The notes beneath the pieces were generated by a model, which saw nothing but the letters and a program-made list of their open reading frames with translations, was not told the origin of the DNA and ran no database searches. From Candidatus Rhodoferax randersensis (GTDB lineage: Bacteria; Pseudomonadota; Gammaproteobacteria; Burkholderiales; Burkholderiaceae_C): a stretch of 64,000 nucleotides of DNA. Numbering within the stretch: the stretch's first letter is position 1; each line of letters opens with the position of its first letter. The stretch spans positions 1-64,000 of the forward strand of contig JADKEH010000013.1 of assembly GCA_016718155.1 (NCBI GenBank), given 5' to 3'. Positions 44,864 to 55,939 of the stretch are shown piece by piece. The position numbers were made by a program, and so were the translations under genes.

Positions 44864-46242
44864 GGACTCAAATATCCCTGACTGCGAGTCTGATGGCGTG
44901 GGCGCTGGGCGCCTTGCTCATCGTTTGGGGCTGCTTTGTGGTGCTGGGCTACAAGACCGGCATTCACGAGGCCGACGAGCTGACCGACGGCCATTTGGCC
45001 AGCGTGGCGCTGCTGGAGCTGGCCGGGCACATTGCCCCGTCAAAAGTCCTTCCTGAAGTCGGTGGCCTGCCGGGCCACATCGACCTGAAAAGCCATGACT
45101 ATCAGCGCTCGATGAGCGTGCTGGTCTGGGATGCTTCGGGCAACATCCTGATGCGCACGGGCGAGGCGCCGTTGGTGCCCTTTAGTACAAACGAGGGCTT
45201 TGAAACCCTGCAACTGGGAACGCCTGCCGTTGCCTGGCGGGCGTTTTCTCGCTGGGATGGTCCGGCCCATACTCGCCGCGTAATGGTGCTCTTGAATGCG
45301 GTGGAGCGCGACGAGCTGGCCAAAGACATTGCCGAACAGGTCACCGAACCGGGCTTTTGGCTGCTGCCGGTGGTGGCGCTGGCGCTGGGGCTGGCGATCC
45401 ATCGCGGTTTGCGCCCGCTCTACGCGCTGTCACGCGATGTTGACGCGCTCGACATTCACCAGCCTTTGCCATTGCACGGTCCGTATCTGCAGCACGAGTT
45501 CCGCGCCGTGGTGGACTCCATCAACACCCTGGCCGAACGCTACCAGGCGGCGGTGTCGCGCGAGCGGGAGCTGGCCACCGAACTGGCGCATGAACTGCGC
45601 ACCCCCATGGCCTCGCTTGCGTTGCAGGCGCGAGCCCTGCGCCAAGCCACCTCGCCCGAGGAGCGCGAGCAGTTTTTGCTGCAGCTGGAGCGCGATGCGC
45701 TACGGGCGGGGCAAGTGCTGACCAACTTGCTGGCGCTTGCGCGGGCCAGCCGCACCGAAATGGTGGAAGCGCAGCAAACCGTGGATCTGGATCAAATTGC
45801 ACGCGCCGAAGTGGCCGAATTTGGCCAGGCGGCCCTTGACAGCGGGCATGAACTGGCACTGGTCAGCCCGGGGCCGTTCGTCCTGACCGGTCATGCCGTG
45901 TTGCTTGGTCTGGTGTTGCGCAACCTGGTAGAAAACGCCTTGAGCCACACGCCTCCAGGAACTCAGATTGAAGTTCAGCTTGACCCGCAGGCGCGTTGGC
46001 TGCAGGTGTGCGACACAGCCGCGCAAGCGACCTCCGCGCCACCTGAGAAGCCGATTGAGGCCGGGCCGTCCCGCGCCCTGGGCCTGGGCTCCGGCCACCG
46101 CGTGGTGGAAAAAATTGCAGCTATCCATGGCGCGCAATTTGACCGGGTCACAGCGCCGCCCGGATTCACCGGTTGCTACCGGTTGACGTTTACGCTGAGT
46201 AGCGCAAAGCCAGCTGAGTCTCCAAGATCGCCTTGGGCATGA
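44860..46242 (+). CDS. Sensor histidine kinase with degenerate ATP lid
   Basis: The 460-residue kinase has two membrane helices flanking a periplasmic domain of about 140 residues, the phospho-acceptor ELAHELRTPMASLALQARAL and the N box LRNLVENALSHTPPGT. The G1 box is odd: instead of DxGxG it reads CDTAAQATSAPPEKP, and the F box is missing, while LGLGSGHRVVEKI (G2) remains. It may have weak kinase activity or work mainly as a phosphatase. It pairs with the response regulator at 44180. Confidence 0.82.
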   Translation: MRTQISLTASLMAWALGALLIVWGCFVVLGYKTGIHEADELTDGHLASVALLELAGHIAPSKVLPEVGGLPGHIDLKSHDYQRSMSVLVWDASGNILMRTGEAPLVPFSTNEGFETLQLGTPAVAWRAFSRWDGPAHTRRVMVLLNAVERDELAKDIAEQVTEPGFWLLPVVALALGLAIHRGLRPLYALSRDVDALDIHQPLPLHGPYLQHEFRAVVDSINTLAERYQAAVSRERELATELAHELRTPMASLALQARALRQATSPEEREQFLLQLERDALRAGQVLTNLLALARASRTEMVEAQQTVDLDQIARAEVAEFGQAALDSGHELALVSPGPFVLTGHAVLLGLVLRNLVENALSHTPPGTQIEVQLDPQARWLQVCDTAAQATSAPPEKPIEAGPSRALGLGSGHRVVEKIAAIHGAQFDRVTAPPGFTGCYRLTFTLSSAKPAESPRSPWA

Positions 46243-46435
46243 TGGCGCTGAAGCGTGTTACGCGCCGTAAGCTGCGGTACCGGCTGCCTGGCCAGCGCCT
46301 TGTTGCGGCGATGTCAGCCCAAGGAGCTGTGCGGCATTGACTTTTCCTCGGCTCACGTGGCGCACGCCGCTTACGTTGACGGAGAGCCGGATGGGGCGTC
46401 TCGGGGTTTCTGGGATGAATCCGAAAAGAGGGCGA
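46243..46435. other. Intergenic region between kinase and sufT
   Basis: No gene, clear terminator or repeat is seen in these 193 bp. It separates two convergent transcripts. Confidence 0.4.
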
Positions 46436-46981
46436 TCAAAGCCCCAGTTCCAGTGCGGCCTCGTCGCTCATCATGGACCGGTCCCACGGGGGGTCGAACA
46501 CGATCTCCACCTCCACATGGCCGACGCGTGGCAGGGCTTCAAGTTTGTCTTGCAATTCTTGCGCAATGCCTTCGCCCATGCCGCAACCGGGGGCGGTGAC
46601 GGTCATCTTGATCGAAATACGAAAGCGCTCGTCGGCCATGGGCAGCACGTCGCAAACGTAGACCAGACCGAGGGAGACGATGTCCACCGGGATCTCGGGG
46701 TCGTAGCAGGTCTTGAGAACGTCCCACACCACGCCGCGCAGGTCCTCCGGGCGGATGTCATCGGGAACTTCCAGCGGCACCGGGGGTTCCTTGCCAATCG
46801 CATCGGCGTCCTTGCCGGCGATGCGAACCAGAAACCCGTCGACATAAAGCGTGAAGGACGAGCCCAGCGCCTGCGTGATTTCCCCGACGGTGTCCGCAGG
46901 CAGTTCATAGACATCGCCTTGCGGAATCAACTCGGCATGTACCGGGCGGCGAATCACCACGGTTTCGCGCTGGCGTCTCAT
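46436..46981 (-). CDS. sufT: SufT-type Fe-S assembly factor (MIP18/DUF59)
   Basis: The 181-residue protein has the DUF59 core (CYDPEIPVDIVSLGLVY and TAPGCGMGEGIAQEL) after an N-terminal extension of about 80 residues. SufT helps mature Fe-S proteins under high demand. It is the last gene of the suf unit and overlaps sufU by 4 bp. Confidence 0.85.
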   Translation of the reverse strand: MRRQRETVVIRRPVHAELIPQGDVYELPADTVGEITQALGSSFTLYVDGFLVRIAGKDADAIGKEPPVPLEVPDDIRPEDLRGVVWDVLKTCYDPEIPVDIVSLGLVYVCDVLPMADERFRISIKMTVTAPGCGMGEGIAQELQDKLEALPRVGHVEVEIVFDPPWDRSMMSDEAALELGL

Positions 46982-47439
46982 GGCGTCACGGCTTGGGCTT
47001 CCGCGCAGACAAGCGCCGGGGTTTGCAGCGCGTGCCCCAGCGCATGCCAGCCCAGCAGCGCACACTTGATGCGGCTGGGGTAACGCGCCACGCCGGCCAG
47101 GCTGATCAGTTTGCCCAGGTAGGCCTCGTCGGGTTCCTCGGTGCCGGTCAGCACGGCCCGAAACCGGGCTTGCAACTGCCTGGCGGCATCCGTCGGCGTG
47201 CCCTGGACGGCCTCGGTCATCATGGAGGTGGAGGCCATACAAATGGCGCAGCCCTGGCCCTGAAAACGCACATCGGCAATCCGGTCCTGCTCGATTCTCA
47301 GCGCCACACTGATTTGGTCGCCGCACTGCGGATTGGTGCCCTCGGCCCGGTGCGTGGCACCCGGCAGTGGCCCGAAGTTGCGCGGCGCACGTTTGTGCTC
47401 CAGCACGATGTCTTGGTATAGATCCAGATCAATGCTCAT
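46978..47439 (-). CDS. sufU: SufU-type Fe-S scaffold or sulfur-relay protein
   Basis: ATG 47439 gives 153 residues with three cysteines in the conserved places: NPQCGD, GQGCAICMAS and IKCALLGW, plus the Asp of CGDQ. SufU is the usual partner of SufS in Gram-positives and some proteobacteria, where it takes the place of SufE. Here no sufE is present, so this is likely the sulfur acceptor. It overlaps both neighbours by 4 bp. Confidence 0.88.
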   Translation of the reverse strand: MSIDLDLYQDIVLEHKRAPRNFGPLPGATHRAEGTNPQCGDQISVALRIEQDRIADVRFQGQGCAICMASTSMMTEAVQGTPTDAARQLQARFRAVLTGTEEPDEAYLGKLISLAGVARYPSRIKCALLGWHALGHALQTPALVCAEAQAVTP

Positions 47440-48689
47440 CGCAACACTCCAATGGCGTGGCTCACGCCGCTGAGCAGTCGCTCCACCTCGTCGAGGGTGT
47501 TGTAGATGGCCAGCGAGGCCCGTGTGGTCGGACCGGTGCCGAGATGGTCCAGCAGCGGCTGTGCGCAATGGTGGCCGGTGCGCACGGCGATGCCGCGTGC
47601 ATCGAGCAAGGTGCCGATGTCGTGCGGGTGCACGCCTTGCACCACAAAAGAGACGATGGCGCTGACCGGGGTCTGCGCCGATAGCACCGTGATCCCGTCG
47701 ATTTGCTGCAAGCCCCGCACCGCGCGCTGGCGCAGGTCCGCCAAATGGGTTTCGAGGGCGTGCTGGCCGATGGATTCGATGAAGCTTGCCGCGGCGGCCA
47801 TGCCGACTGCGCCAGTGACGTTGGGCGTGCCGCCTTCCAGCCGCGCGGGTAGCTCGGCAAACACTGCGCCTTGATAGCTGACCGACTGCACCATGTCGCC
47901 ACCAAAGCGCACCGGCGTCAGGCGCTCCAGCGCGGCGCGCCGGCCGACCAGGGCGCCTATGCCCATCGGGCCGTACATCTTGTGGGCGGAGAAGGCCATG
48001 AAGTCGCAGGCCAGCGTGTCGAGCTGCATGGCGCTGTGGCTGACTGCCTGCGCCGCATCGAGCACGGTGAGCGCGCCGGCCTCTTGGGCCAGCGCCAGCA
48101 GGGCTTCGTAGGGCGAGCGCTCGCCGCTGGCGTTGGCGCAGGCGGTGAGCGCAAAGACCCGGCTGCGCGGCGACAGCAGCCGTGCCAGCGCGTCTTCATG
48201 GAGCTGGCCCTGTGCGTCGGGCAGCAGGATGCGCAAGGTGGCACCGCTGCGCCGCGCGGCCTGCTGCCAGGGCACCAGGTTGGCATGGTGCTCCAGGCCG
48301 CTGACGATGATCTCGTCGCCCGGGCCGATGGCGCCGGCGCGGCCATCCAGACCGTGCGACAAGCCCTGGGCCACCAGATTCAGCGCCTCGGTGGTGCCGC
48401 TGGTAAACACCAGCTCGTGCTCCTCGCCGGCGCCGACAAAGCGTTTCACGCTGGTGCGCGCCGCTTCGAAGGCGTCGGTGGCGCGCTGGCTCAGGGTGTG
48501 CACGCCACGATGGATGTTGGCACGCGTTGTGGTTTCGAACTGGCGCGTGGCGTCCAGCACGGCCAGTGGCATCTGGGTGGTGGCAGCGTTGTCCAGGTAG
48601 ACCAGCGACTGGCCGTTGATGCGCTGCGCCAGGATGGGAAACTGGGCGCGCAGTGCCGCGCGGTGCGCGAGCGCTGGCTCGGCGCTCAT
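47436..48689 (-). CDS. sufS: SufS cysteine desulfurase
   Basis: ATG 48689 gives 417 residues. It has the PLP-binding Lys in AFSAHKMYGPMG and the catalytic Cys in RTGHHCAQP. It frees sulfur from cysteine for cluster assembly. It overlaps sufD and sufU by 4 bp each. Confidence 0.93.
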   Translation of the reverse strand: MSAEPALAHRAALRAQFPILAQRINGQSLVYLDNAATTQMPLAVLDATRQFETTTRANIHRGVHTLSQRATDAFEAARTSVKRFVGAGEEHELVFTSGTTEALNLVAQGLSHGLDGRAGAIGPGDEIIVSGLEHHANLVPWQQAARRSGATLRILLPDAQGQLHEDALARLLSPRSRVFALTACANASGERSPYEALLALAQEAGALTVLDAAQAVSHSAMQLDTLACDFMAFSAHKMYGPMGIGALVGRRAALERLTPVRFGGDMVQSVSYQGAVFAELPARLEGGTPNVTGAVGMAAAASFIESIGQHALETHLADLRQRAVRGLQQIDGITVLSAQTPVSAIVSFVVQGVHPHDIGTLLDARGIAVRTGHHCAQPLLDHLGTGPTTRASLAIYNTLDEVERLLSGVSHAIGVLR

Positions 48690-49888
48690 GTTGCGCTCCG
48701 TGCCAGGTGCTGCTGCGTCATGCGCGATAGCGCAGCGTCCAGGTTCATACCGGTCAGCCATTCGTGATCGTCCAGCGCACGCTCCAGCACCGCGCGTTGC
48801 AGGCCCAGCAGGATCAGCGCCAGCGCGCTGGCCTCATCGAGGCCGCGTTGGCGCGCGTAGAACAGCGCCTCTTCGGGCAAGGCGCCATAGGTGGCGCCGT
48901 GAGCGGCCTGCACCTGGTCGTGGTGGATCTCCATGTGTGGGCGCAACACCACGCGCGGCTGGCCGCTGGTGGGGATGGCGCTCAGGCGCTGGCCCACGTT
49001 CGCGTCGTCGGCGCCTGGTGCAAGCAGGGTGTGGGCATTGAGCACGGCGTGCGACTTGCCACTTGCCAGCAGCAGTGACTCGACCGCGCTGTGGGTGTCG
49101 GCGGCGCTGTGCGCAACGGCAACTTGCTGGTCTAGCGTGGCATCGGCGACCATCAGCGCCGCGCCGATGCGGGCTGCGCTGCGTGGCTGGTTCAGGTCGA
49201 TCTGCGTGCGCTGCAGATGGTAGGCGCTGCCCGATGCCAGCAGCGCCTGGTCGTAACGGGCAGCTTCCGCCAGCGTGACGTGCAACTGGTGTGCCAGCCG
49301 GTCGCCGGGCGCGGGGGCCACCGTGCGCAGGTGGCGCAGGCGTGCGCCGCGGCCCAGCCGGATGTGCAGGTCCAGGTTCTGCACGCCACCAGTTCGATCG
49401 GGGTCAAACGCATGCTGCTCCAGCAGCACGCAGTTGGCACCGGCGGCCACGTCGATCACCACCAGTGGCGCGTCAAACAATGCCGGTGGTGCGATCTGCA
49501 GCACCAGCTGCAAGGGCGCGGCGGCATGCTGCCCGGGGTCGCCGGCAATGTGCAGGCGCAGGCCGCGCTGGCAAGTGGCGCGGTGCATCCAGCCAAAGTG
49601 GGCCGCGTCGCTCTCGTCGGGCCAGGGCAGGCCCCGAAACAGCAAGCTGCGTTGCGCCGGTATGGCTGGGTTGAGCCACTGGGTGATGAACTGGTCTGCC
49701 TGCGTTGCATTGAGCGCACGCACCTGCCAGCCCTCGGTTGGGTCGTTCGACTCGCTGGTGGGTGGCAGCCAGGTGCAGGCCGGCGGTGGCGGCAGGTGCC
49801 GGAAGTTCTCGGCCTTCGGTCTTATCCAGCCGTGGCTGGCCAGGCGTGCTTGCGCATCCAGCAGGTCGGGGCAGGGCGTGTGGCGCAT
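48686..49888 (-). CDS. sufD: SufD scaffold subunit
   Basis: ATG 49888 gives 400 residues. The C-terminal beta-helix is clear (GADDANVGQRLSAIPTSGQP, HMEIHHDQVQAAHGATYGAL, FYARQRGLDEASALALILLG). SufD works in the SufBC2D complex. It starts 1 bp after sufC ends. Confidence 0.92.
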   Translation of the reverse strand: MRHTPCPDLLDAQARLASHGWIRPKAENFRHLPPPPACTWLPPTSESNDPTEGWQVRALNATQADQFITQWLNPAIPAQRSLLFRGLPWPDESDAAHFGWMHRATCQRGLRLHIAGDPGQHAAAPLQLVLQIAPPALFDAPLVVIDVAAGANCVLLEQHAFDPDRTGGVQNLDLHIRLGRGARLRHLRTVAPAPGDRLAHQLHVTLAEAARYDQALLASGSAYHLQRTQIDLNQPRSAARIGAALMVADATLDQQVAVAHSAADTHSAVESLLLASGKSHAVLNAHTLLAPGADDANVGQRLSAIPTSGQPRVVLRPHMEIHHDQVQAAHGATYGALPEEALFYARQRGLDEASALALILLGLQRAVLERALDDHEWLTGMNLDAALSRMTQQHLARSAT

Positions 49889-49889
49889 C

Positions 49890-50660
49890 TCACACCGCCG
49901 CAGCTTCAGGCTGGCGCACAAAGCCGGTGCGGGCAATGTCCCGCGCCAGCGTCAGCGAGCCGGTTTCGGCGATGCGTCCTTGGTCCAGGCGCAGCACCGT
50001 ATCGGGTGTCAGCGATTCGATCAGTTGCGGGTAGTGTGATACCACCACAAAGGCGGTGCCCTGCGCACGCATGGCCTGTACCTGCTTGACGACGGCGCGT
50101 ACGCCGTCCACATCCATGCCGGAATCGATCTCATCGAGCAGCGCCAGCCGGGGTTTGAGCAGGGCGAGCTGCAGCAGCTCGTTGCGCTTGCGCTCGCCAC
50201 CGGAGAAGCCCTCGTTGACCGGGCGGCTCAGCAGCTTGGCATCCAGCCCCAACTCGCTGGCCAGGGCGCGGGCATCCTTCAGGAAGTCATAGGCGTCCAG
50301 CGGTGACTCGCCACGCGACTCGCGGATGGCATTGAGCGCGCTGCGCAGGAACAGCGCGTTCTTCACGCCGGGAATGTCCGGTGGTGATTGCAGCGACAAG
50401 AACAGGCCGGCGCGGGCGCGCTCCTCGGGCTTCTGTGCCAGCAGGTCCTGGCCATTGAAGCGGGCGCTGCCGGCGCTGACGCGGTAGCGCGGGTGGCCGG
50501 CCAGGGTCAGCCCCAGCGTGCTCTTGCCACTGCCGTTGGCGCCCATCAGCACCACCAGCTCACCGGGCTGGATGTCCAACGAGATGGCGTCCAGCACGGT
50601 GCGCTCACCCACTTCAACGCGCAGGTCGCGCACGCTCAGCAGGGCAGATGTTTGGTTCAT
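49890..50660 (-). CDS. sufC: SufC ATPase
   Basis: The 256-residue ABC-type ATPase has Walker A GANGSGKST, signature FSGGERKRNE and Walker B LALLDEIDSG. It drives conformational change in SufBC2D. It starts 23 bp after sufB. Confidence 0.95.
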   Translation of the reverse strand: MNQTSALLSVRDLRVEVGERTVLDAISLDIQPGELVVLMGANGSGKSTLGLTLAGHPRYRVSAGSARFNGQDLLAQKPEERARAGLFLSLQSPPDIPGVKNALFLRSALNAIRESRGESPLDAYDFLKDARALASELGLDAKLLSRPVNEGFSGGERKRNELLQLALLKPRLALLDEIDSGMDVDGVRAVVKQVQAMRAQGTAFVVVSHYPQLIESLTPDTVLRLDQGRIAETGSLTLARDIARTGFVRQPEAAAV

Positions 50661-50683
50661 GGTTCTTCCTTTGATGGGGGTGG

Positions 50684-52138
<1,455 letters not shown>

Positions 52139-52184
52139 CGGCTGCCTTGTGTGGTGTTCGCAAGCGTGGCGGGTCGTTCTTTAA

Positions 52185-52207
52185 AAGATGTAAGTATTAT
52201 GCATCTT
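52185..52207 (-). promoter_or_regulatory. NsrR-type operator upstream of sufB
   Basis: A 23-bp palindrome with outer arms AAGATG and CATCTT, exactly the length and arms of the site before nnrS; the inner part reads TAAGTATTATG. The arms extend one further pair outward (A and T). It lies 47-69 bp before the sufB start, where a repressor would block the promoter. Confidence 0.68.
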
Positions 52208-52492
52208 TAAAGTTTGCAGGGATGTGATTGTTCGGTTTGACCGTTTTGGTCGGATGGGCATCCTCATTTGGGTGTGTAGTGTCCTGCTTGATGAAGCAGA
52301 ACCACGACCAGCGTGATCTAACTGCTGGTGTAGTTCAAAAGTGCTATCAAATAAATAGCTATTGACGCAATATTTGCGGGGACCAAAGGCCAAAAGCCAA
52401 AAATTCACCGCCGATACACTTTGCGTTTTGAGGTGGCGCTCTGATAGAAATTCATGTTCAATATTTCTTCATGCATCTCGAATGCACAACAG
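52208..52492. other. Intergenic region with a Comamonadaceae-type repeat
   Basis: No gene is seen. The segment 52341-52378 (GCTATCAAATAAATAGCTAT, then TGACGCAATATTTG) resembles an interspersed repeat common in Comamonadaceae intergenic DNA. The rest holds no clear signal. Confidence 0.45.
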
Positions 52493-53122
52493 CTACTCAT
52501 CTGTCTTTTCAATATCGCCGCGAACCCGGCGCGCATTTTGCACAATAGCGCTGCTCTCGCCCGCCAAGCTTGGCGGCGGATAGGTGACTTGCGTCCCATC
52601 AACGTGGGCGAACGCGGTCAGGACATGGGGTCTGCGTCCCTTCGGCCCATCAATGTCCTCAACGTGGACACCCCGGACCAGCAGTGCGTCACCAATCAGC
52701 GAGCGGTGGCAGCGCCAGGGAACCGCTTCGGCGCACATCAAGACACAACGCTCAGTGCGCGCCAGGTCCGCGACCCATTGAACGTTGTCGGCGAACTCCG
52801 TGGACTGCATGTAGTCCGCATAGCCTCGAAACGAGAGATTCTGCCAGCCAGAGTTTGGAGAATCGGCCCGCGCATGGCGCAAGCCGCCCAGGCCCGCAAG
52901 ATGCGTATACGAAATTTGAAATGCATCCAACGCGGTGGGGAGCGCGTCTTGATTGAATTGGGGATTGTGGTGCGACCGGGGTACCGTTCTCACATCCAGC
53001 ACCCGTTCAACTCCGTTGCTTCGCAACAGGTCGACGAACGTGTCGAGCAACCGGTTGGAATGGCCGATGGTACATATAAGCGGCTCGGCCGCTGCAGTAT
53101 GGCGACGCATATCAATCTTCAA
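52493..53122 (-). CDS. DUF488-family protein
   Basis: The 209-residue protein begins with the DUF488 signature (ICTIGHSNRLLDTFVDLLRS, VLDVRTVPRSHHNPQFNQDA). It contains VLMCAEAVPWRCHRSLIGDA, with two cysteines and the CHR motif. Function is unknown, though family members lie near redox and DNA-repair genes. It starts 13 bp after norB, so it is likely made with NO reductase. Confidence 0.8.
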   Translation of the reverse strand: MKIDMRRHTAAAEPLICTIGHSNRLLDTFVDLLRSNGVERVLDVRTVPRSHHNPQFNQDALPTALDAFQISYTHLAGLGGLRHARADSPNSGWQNLSFRGYADYMQSTEFADNVQWVADLARTERCVLMCAEAVPWRCHRSLIGDALLVRGVHVEDIDGPKGRRPHVLTAFAHVDGTQVTYPPPSLAGESSAIVQNARRVRGDIEKTDE

Positions 53123-53135
53123 TATTTCAGCCGAA

Positions 53136-55421
53136 TCATCTTGATGGCGTAGGAGGGCTCCAGACCTTTCCGGTGATCACTGGTGTCTTGCCCAGCAATC
53201 CCAGCACCACCTGCAAAGCCACAGCAACCGCACCGACGATAAACACCATATCACCGAACGTGCGCACCCAGCGCAGGGTTTGCAGCAGGGGCTGTTGCAT
53301 GAAGGCTTCGCTGCGGGCGTACCACAGGCCCTCGCTCACGCTGGCGTGGAACTGAATGATCCCAATCGGCAACAGGCTGGTGAAAATCATCAGCACCAAG
53401 CCGGCGTTGAGCCCCCAGAACGCAGTGCGCATCAGACCCTGGTGCAAGCGGCAATGCGGCCGGATGTAGCGCAGCACCAGCAGCGTGAAGCCCAGAGCCA
53501 GAAAGCCATAGACCCCGAACAACGCGGCGTGCGCATGCACCGGCGTGGTGTTGAGCCCCTGGATGTAATACAGCGACAGCGGCGGGTTGATCATGAAGCC
53601 GAACACGCCCGCGCCCAGCATGTTCCAGAAGGCCACCGCGACGAAAAACATCATTGGCCATTTGAGTTCCTCCATCCACGGCGCCCGCGCCTTCAGGCGC
53701 CAGTTCTCCCAGGCATCGTGGCCCAAGACGATCAGCGGCACCACTTCCAATGCGCTGAAGCTCGCTCCCACCGCCATCACCGGCGTTGTGGTGCCCGAGA
53801 AATACAGGTGATGAAAGGTGCCGGGTATGCCACCTAGCAGAAACAGCGAGGCGGACGCCAGGCTGGCGGTCGTTGCCATGCTTCGCGACACCAACCCCAT
53901 CGTGACAAAGATGAAGGCCAGCGCGGTTGTCGCAAACACTTCGAAGAACCCTTCGACCCACAGATGCACCACCCACCAGCGCCAATATTCCATCACCGTC
54001 AGGTGGGTACGCTCGCCATAAAACAGGCCAGCACCATAGAACAGGCCAATCGCCACTACAGACGCGGTGAGCAGGGCTAGCAGGTTCTTGTCGCCACCCG
54101 GGCGCTTCAGGGCCGGTGCGATGCCACGCAACATCAGCACTAACCAAAAGGCGATGCCAGCGAACTTGCCGATCTGCCAGAGGCGGCCCAGATCGACATA
54201 CTCATAACCCTGGTGGCCCAGCCAGAAATTGAGATGCGGCGGCATGATCTGCGCAATGGCGAGGAAGTTGCCAATGAAGGAACCGGCCACCACCACGACC
54301 AGGGCCCAGAACAGGATGTCCACGCCAAGCTTCTGGAACTTCGGATCCTTACCCCCATGGATCAGCGGCGCGAGGAACAGACCTACCGCGAGGAATCCCG
54401 TGGCGATCCAGAACAGCGCCGCCTGGATGTGCCAGGTGCGCGTCAGGGCATACGGGAACCACTGGGAGAGGTCGATGCCGTAAAACTGCTGCCCCTCGAC
54501 CGTGTAGTGCGCGGTGAGGCCGCCCACCATGACCTGGAACACGAACAGGGCCACGATCAGAAACAGGTACTTGCCCAGCGCGTGCTGCGACGGTGTCAGC
54601 GCGAAGCTGCGCAGCGGGTCTTGTGCAGCGGCGGCCGGCAGAGGCTCGTCGTGGCGGCGCAGAAACGCCCAGGCCCACACCAGCAGGCCGACACCGGCCA
54701 GCAACACCACAATGCTGGCGATCGACCAGACGATGTTTTCTGCGCTGGGCTGGTTGCCGATCAGGGGTTCATGCGGCCAGTTGTTGGTGTAGGTGACCAC
54801 CGTGTCGGGGCGCTCGGTGGCGGCGGCCCAGGCGGTCCAGAAGAAAAACTGGGTCAGCTTGACCCGCCGCTCGGCGCTGGGCAGCGTGTTTTCTTTCATG
54901 GCGAAGTGCTCGCGGCTCTTCTTTAGCTCGGGCGCATCCGAGAACAAGCGTTCGTAGTAAACGGCGGTTTGCGCCATGGCCATCGCGCGCCGCTCTGACA
55001 CGCGCAGTACGCCGCTGGCCGGGTCCACCCGATTGCCCCGGTATTCGCGCTTCAGGTCTTCCCGCAACCCCGCTTGTGCGGAGGCACCCAGCGCCGCATA
55101 GGGTTGGCCATGGGTCTCTTGTGCTGCCAGCGCAAGCCAGGCCGTCAGTTCGCGGTGCAGCCAATCCGCCGTCCAGTCTGGGGCCTGGTAGGCACCATGG
55201 CCCCAGATTGAACCCAGTTGCATCCCGCCTACCGATTGCCACGCCGTTTGCCCGTCGAGGATATCGTCCCGGGTGAACAGCGCCTTGCCGTCGGCATTGA
55301 CCACCTGGGCCGGTATCGGCGGGGCCTGCCGGTAGATTTCAGTTCCGTAGTAGCCGAGTAGCGAAAACGTCACCGCCAAAATGGCGATCAGGATGAACCA
55401 GAGTTTTCGGTAGGCTTGCAT
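53136..55421 (-). CDS. norB: Quinol-dependent nitric oxide reductase (qNOR)
   Basis: ATG 55421 gives 761 residues. The N-terminal fused domain with its own helix (LWFILIAILAVTFSLLGYYG) marks the single-subunit quinol type. The catalytic part has heme and FeB histidines in TRTWHIQAALFW, HLWVEGFFEVF, GTFHHLYF and PVHAHAALFG. It reduces two NO to N2O. No norC is present, as expected. DUF488 follows and a small membrane protein precedes it. Confidence 0.94.
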   Translation of the reverse strand: MQAYRKLWFILIAILAVTFSLLGYYGTEIYRQAPPIPAQVVNADGKALFTRDDILDGQTAWQSVGGMQLGSIWGHGAYQAPDWTADWLHRELTAWLALAAQETHGQPYAALGASAQAGLREDLKREYRGNRVDPASGVLRVSERRAMAMAQTAVYYERLFSDAPELKKSREHFAMKENTLPSAERRVKLTQFFFWTAWAAATERPDTVVTYTNNWPHEPLIGNQPSAENIVWSIASIVVLLAGVGLLVWAWAFLRRHDEPLPAAAAQDPLRSFALTPSQHALGKYLFLIVALFVFQVMVGGLTAHYTVEGQQFYGIDLSQWFPYALTRTWHIQAALFWIATGFLAVGLFLAPLIHGGKDPKFQKLGVDILFWALVVVVAGSFIGNFLAIAQIMPPHLNFWLGHQGYEYVDLGRLWQIGKFAGIAFWLVLMLRGIAPALKRPGGDKNLLALLTASVVAIGLFYGAGLFYGERTHLTVMEYWRWWVVHLWVEGFFEVFATTALAFIFVTMGLVSRSMATTASLASASLFLLGGIPGTFHHLYFSGTTTPVMAVGASFSALEVVPLIVLGHDAWENWRLKARAPWMEELKWPMMFFVAVAFWNMLGAGVFGFMINPPLSLYYIQGLNTTPVHAHAALFGVYGFLALGFTLLVLRYIRPHCRLHQGLMRTAFWGLNAGLVLMIFTSLLPIGIIQFHASVSEGLWYARSEAFMQQPLLQTLRWVRTFGDMVFIVGAVAVALQVVLGLLGKTPVITGKVWSPPTPSR

Positions 55422-55500
55422 GCCACATTGAAATGTGTTCCAGCGATCCATTCCGTGCGCTGGCGCGCATTGCCTGCAGGAGCAGGTGGCAGGCGCTTGT

Positions 55501-55899
55501 TCAGGCCTGGGCGGTATTCCTGCGGCCCAGCCACCACAAACCGGAAAATATCACCAACCAGACGACCGTACGCAGTGTCATGGCACCCAGGCTATCTTTT
55601 GCCACCGCTTCTCCTGCAGCATACGCAATGCCAATGGCTGCCAGGACGAAGAGGTTGAGCGCAAATATTGCGAACGCACCATTTCTTCCGAAAGTGAGGT
55701 TGCGCCACGCCACTATGCCAACGCCTACATAGCCAAAAGCCATCAGCGTGTTGTAGATCAGCAATGGCAGAAACACGACGTATCCAGGGTTTGTCCCGGC
55801 AAGAACGCGACCGCCCGCGAAAATGGTGACCATTCCAAACAGCACAGCCAAGAGCGCCAGCGCCTTCTGACTGATTTTCAAATACGCAGGTTGGTTCAA
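55501..55899 (-). CDS. Small four-helix membrane protein upstream of norB
   Basis: A TTG start at 55899 is used because TTGGAGATTAAG lies just before it. The 132 residues form four membrane helices (ALALLAVLFGMVTIFAGGRV, VVFLPLLIYNTLMAFGYVGV, FAIFALNLFVLAAIGIAYAA, VVWLVIFSGLWWLG). I recognise no named family. It lies 79 bp before norB on the same strand and is probably co-transcribed. Confidence 0.65.
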   Translation of the reverse strand: MNQPAYLKISQKALALLAVLFGMVTIFAGGRVLAGTNPGYVVFLPLLIYNTLMAFGYVGVGIVAWRNLTFGRNGAFAIFALNLFVLAAIGIAYAAGEAVAKDSLGAMTLRTVVWLVIFSGLWWLGRRNTAQA

Positions 55900-55939
55900 C
55901 TTAATCTCCAATGGGTCAGTGATGCGGGATCACCGCACC

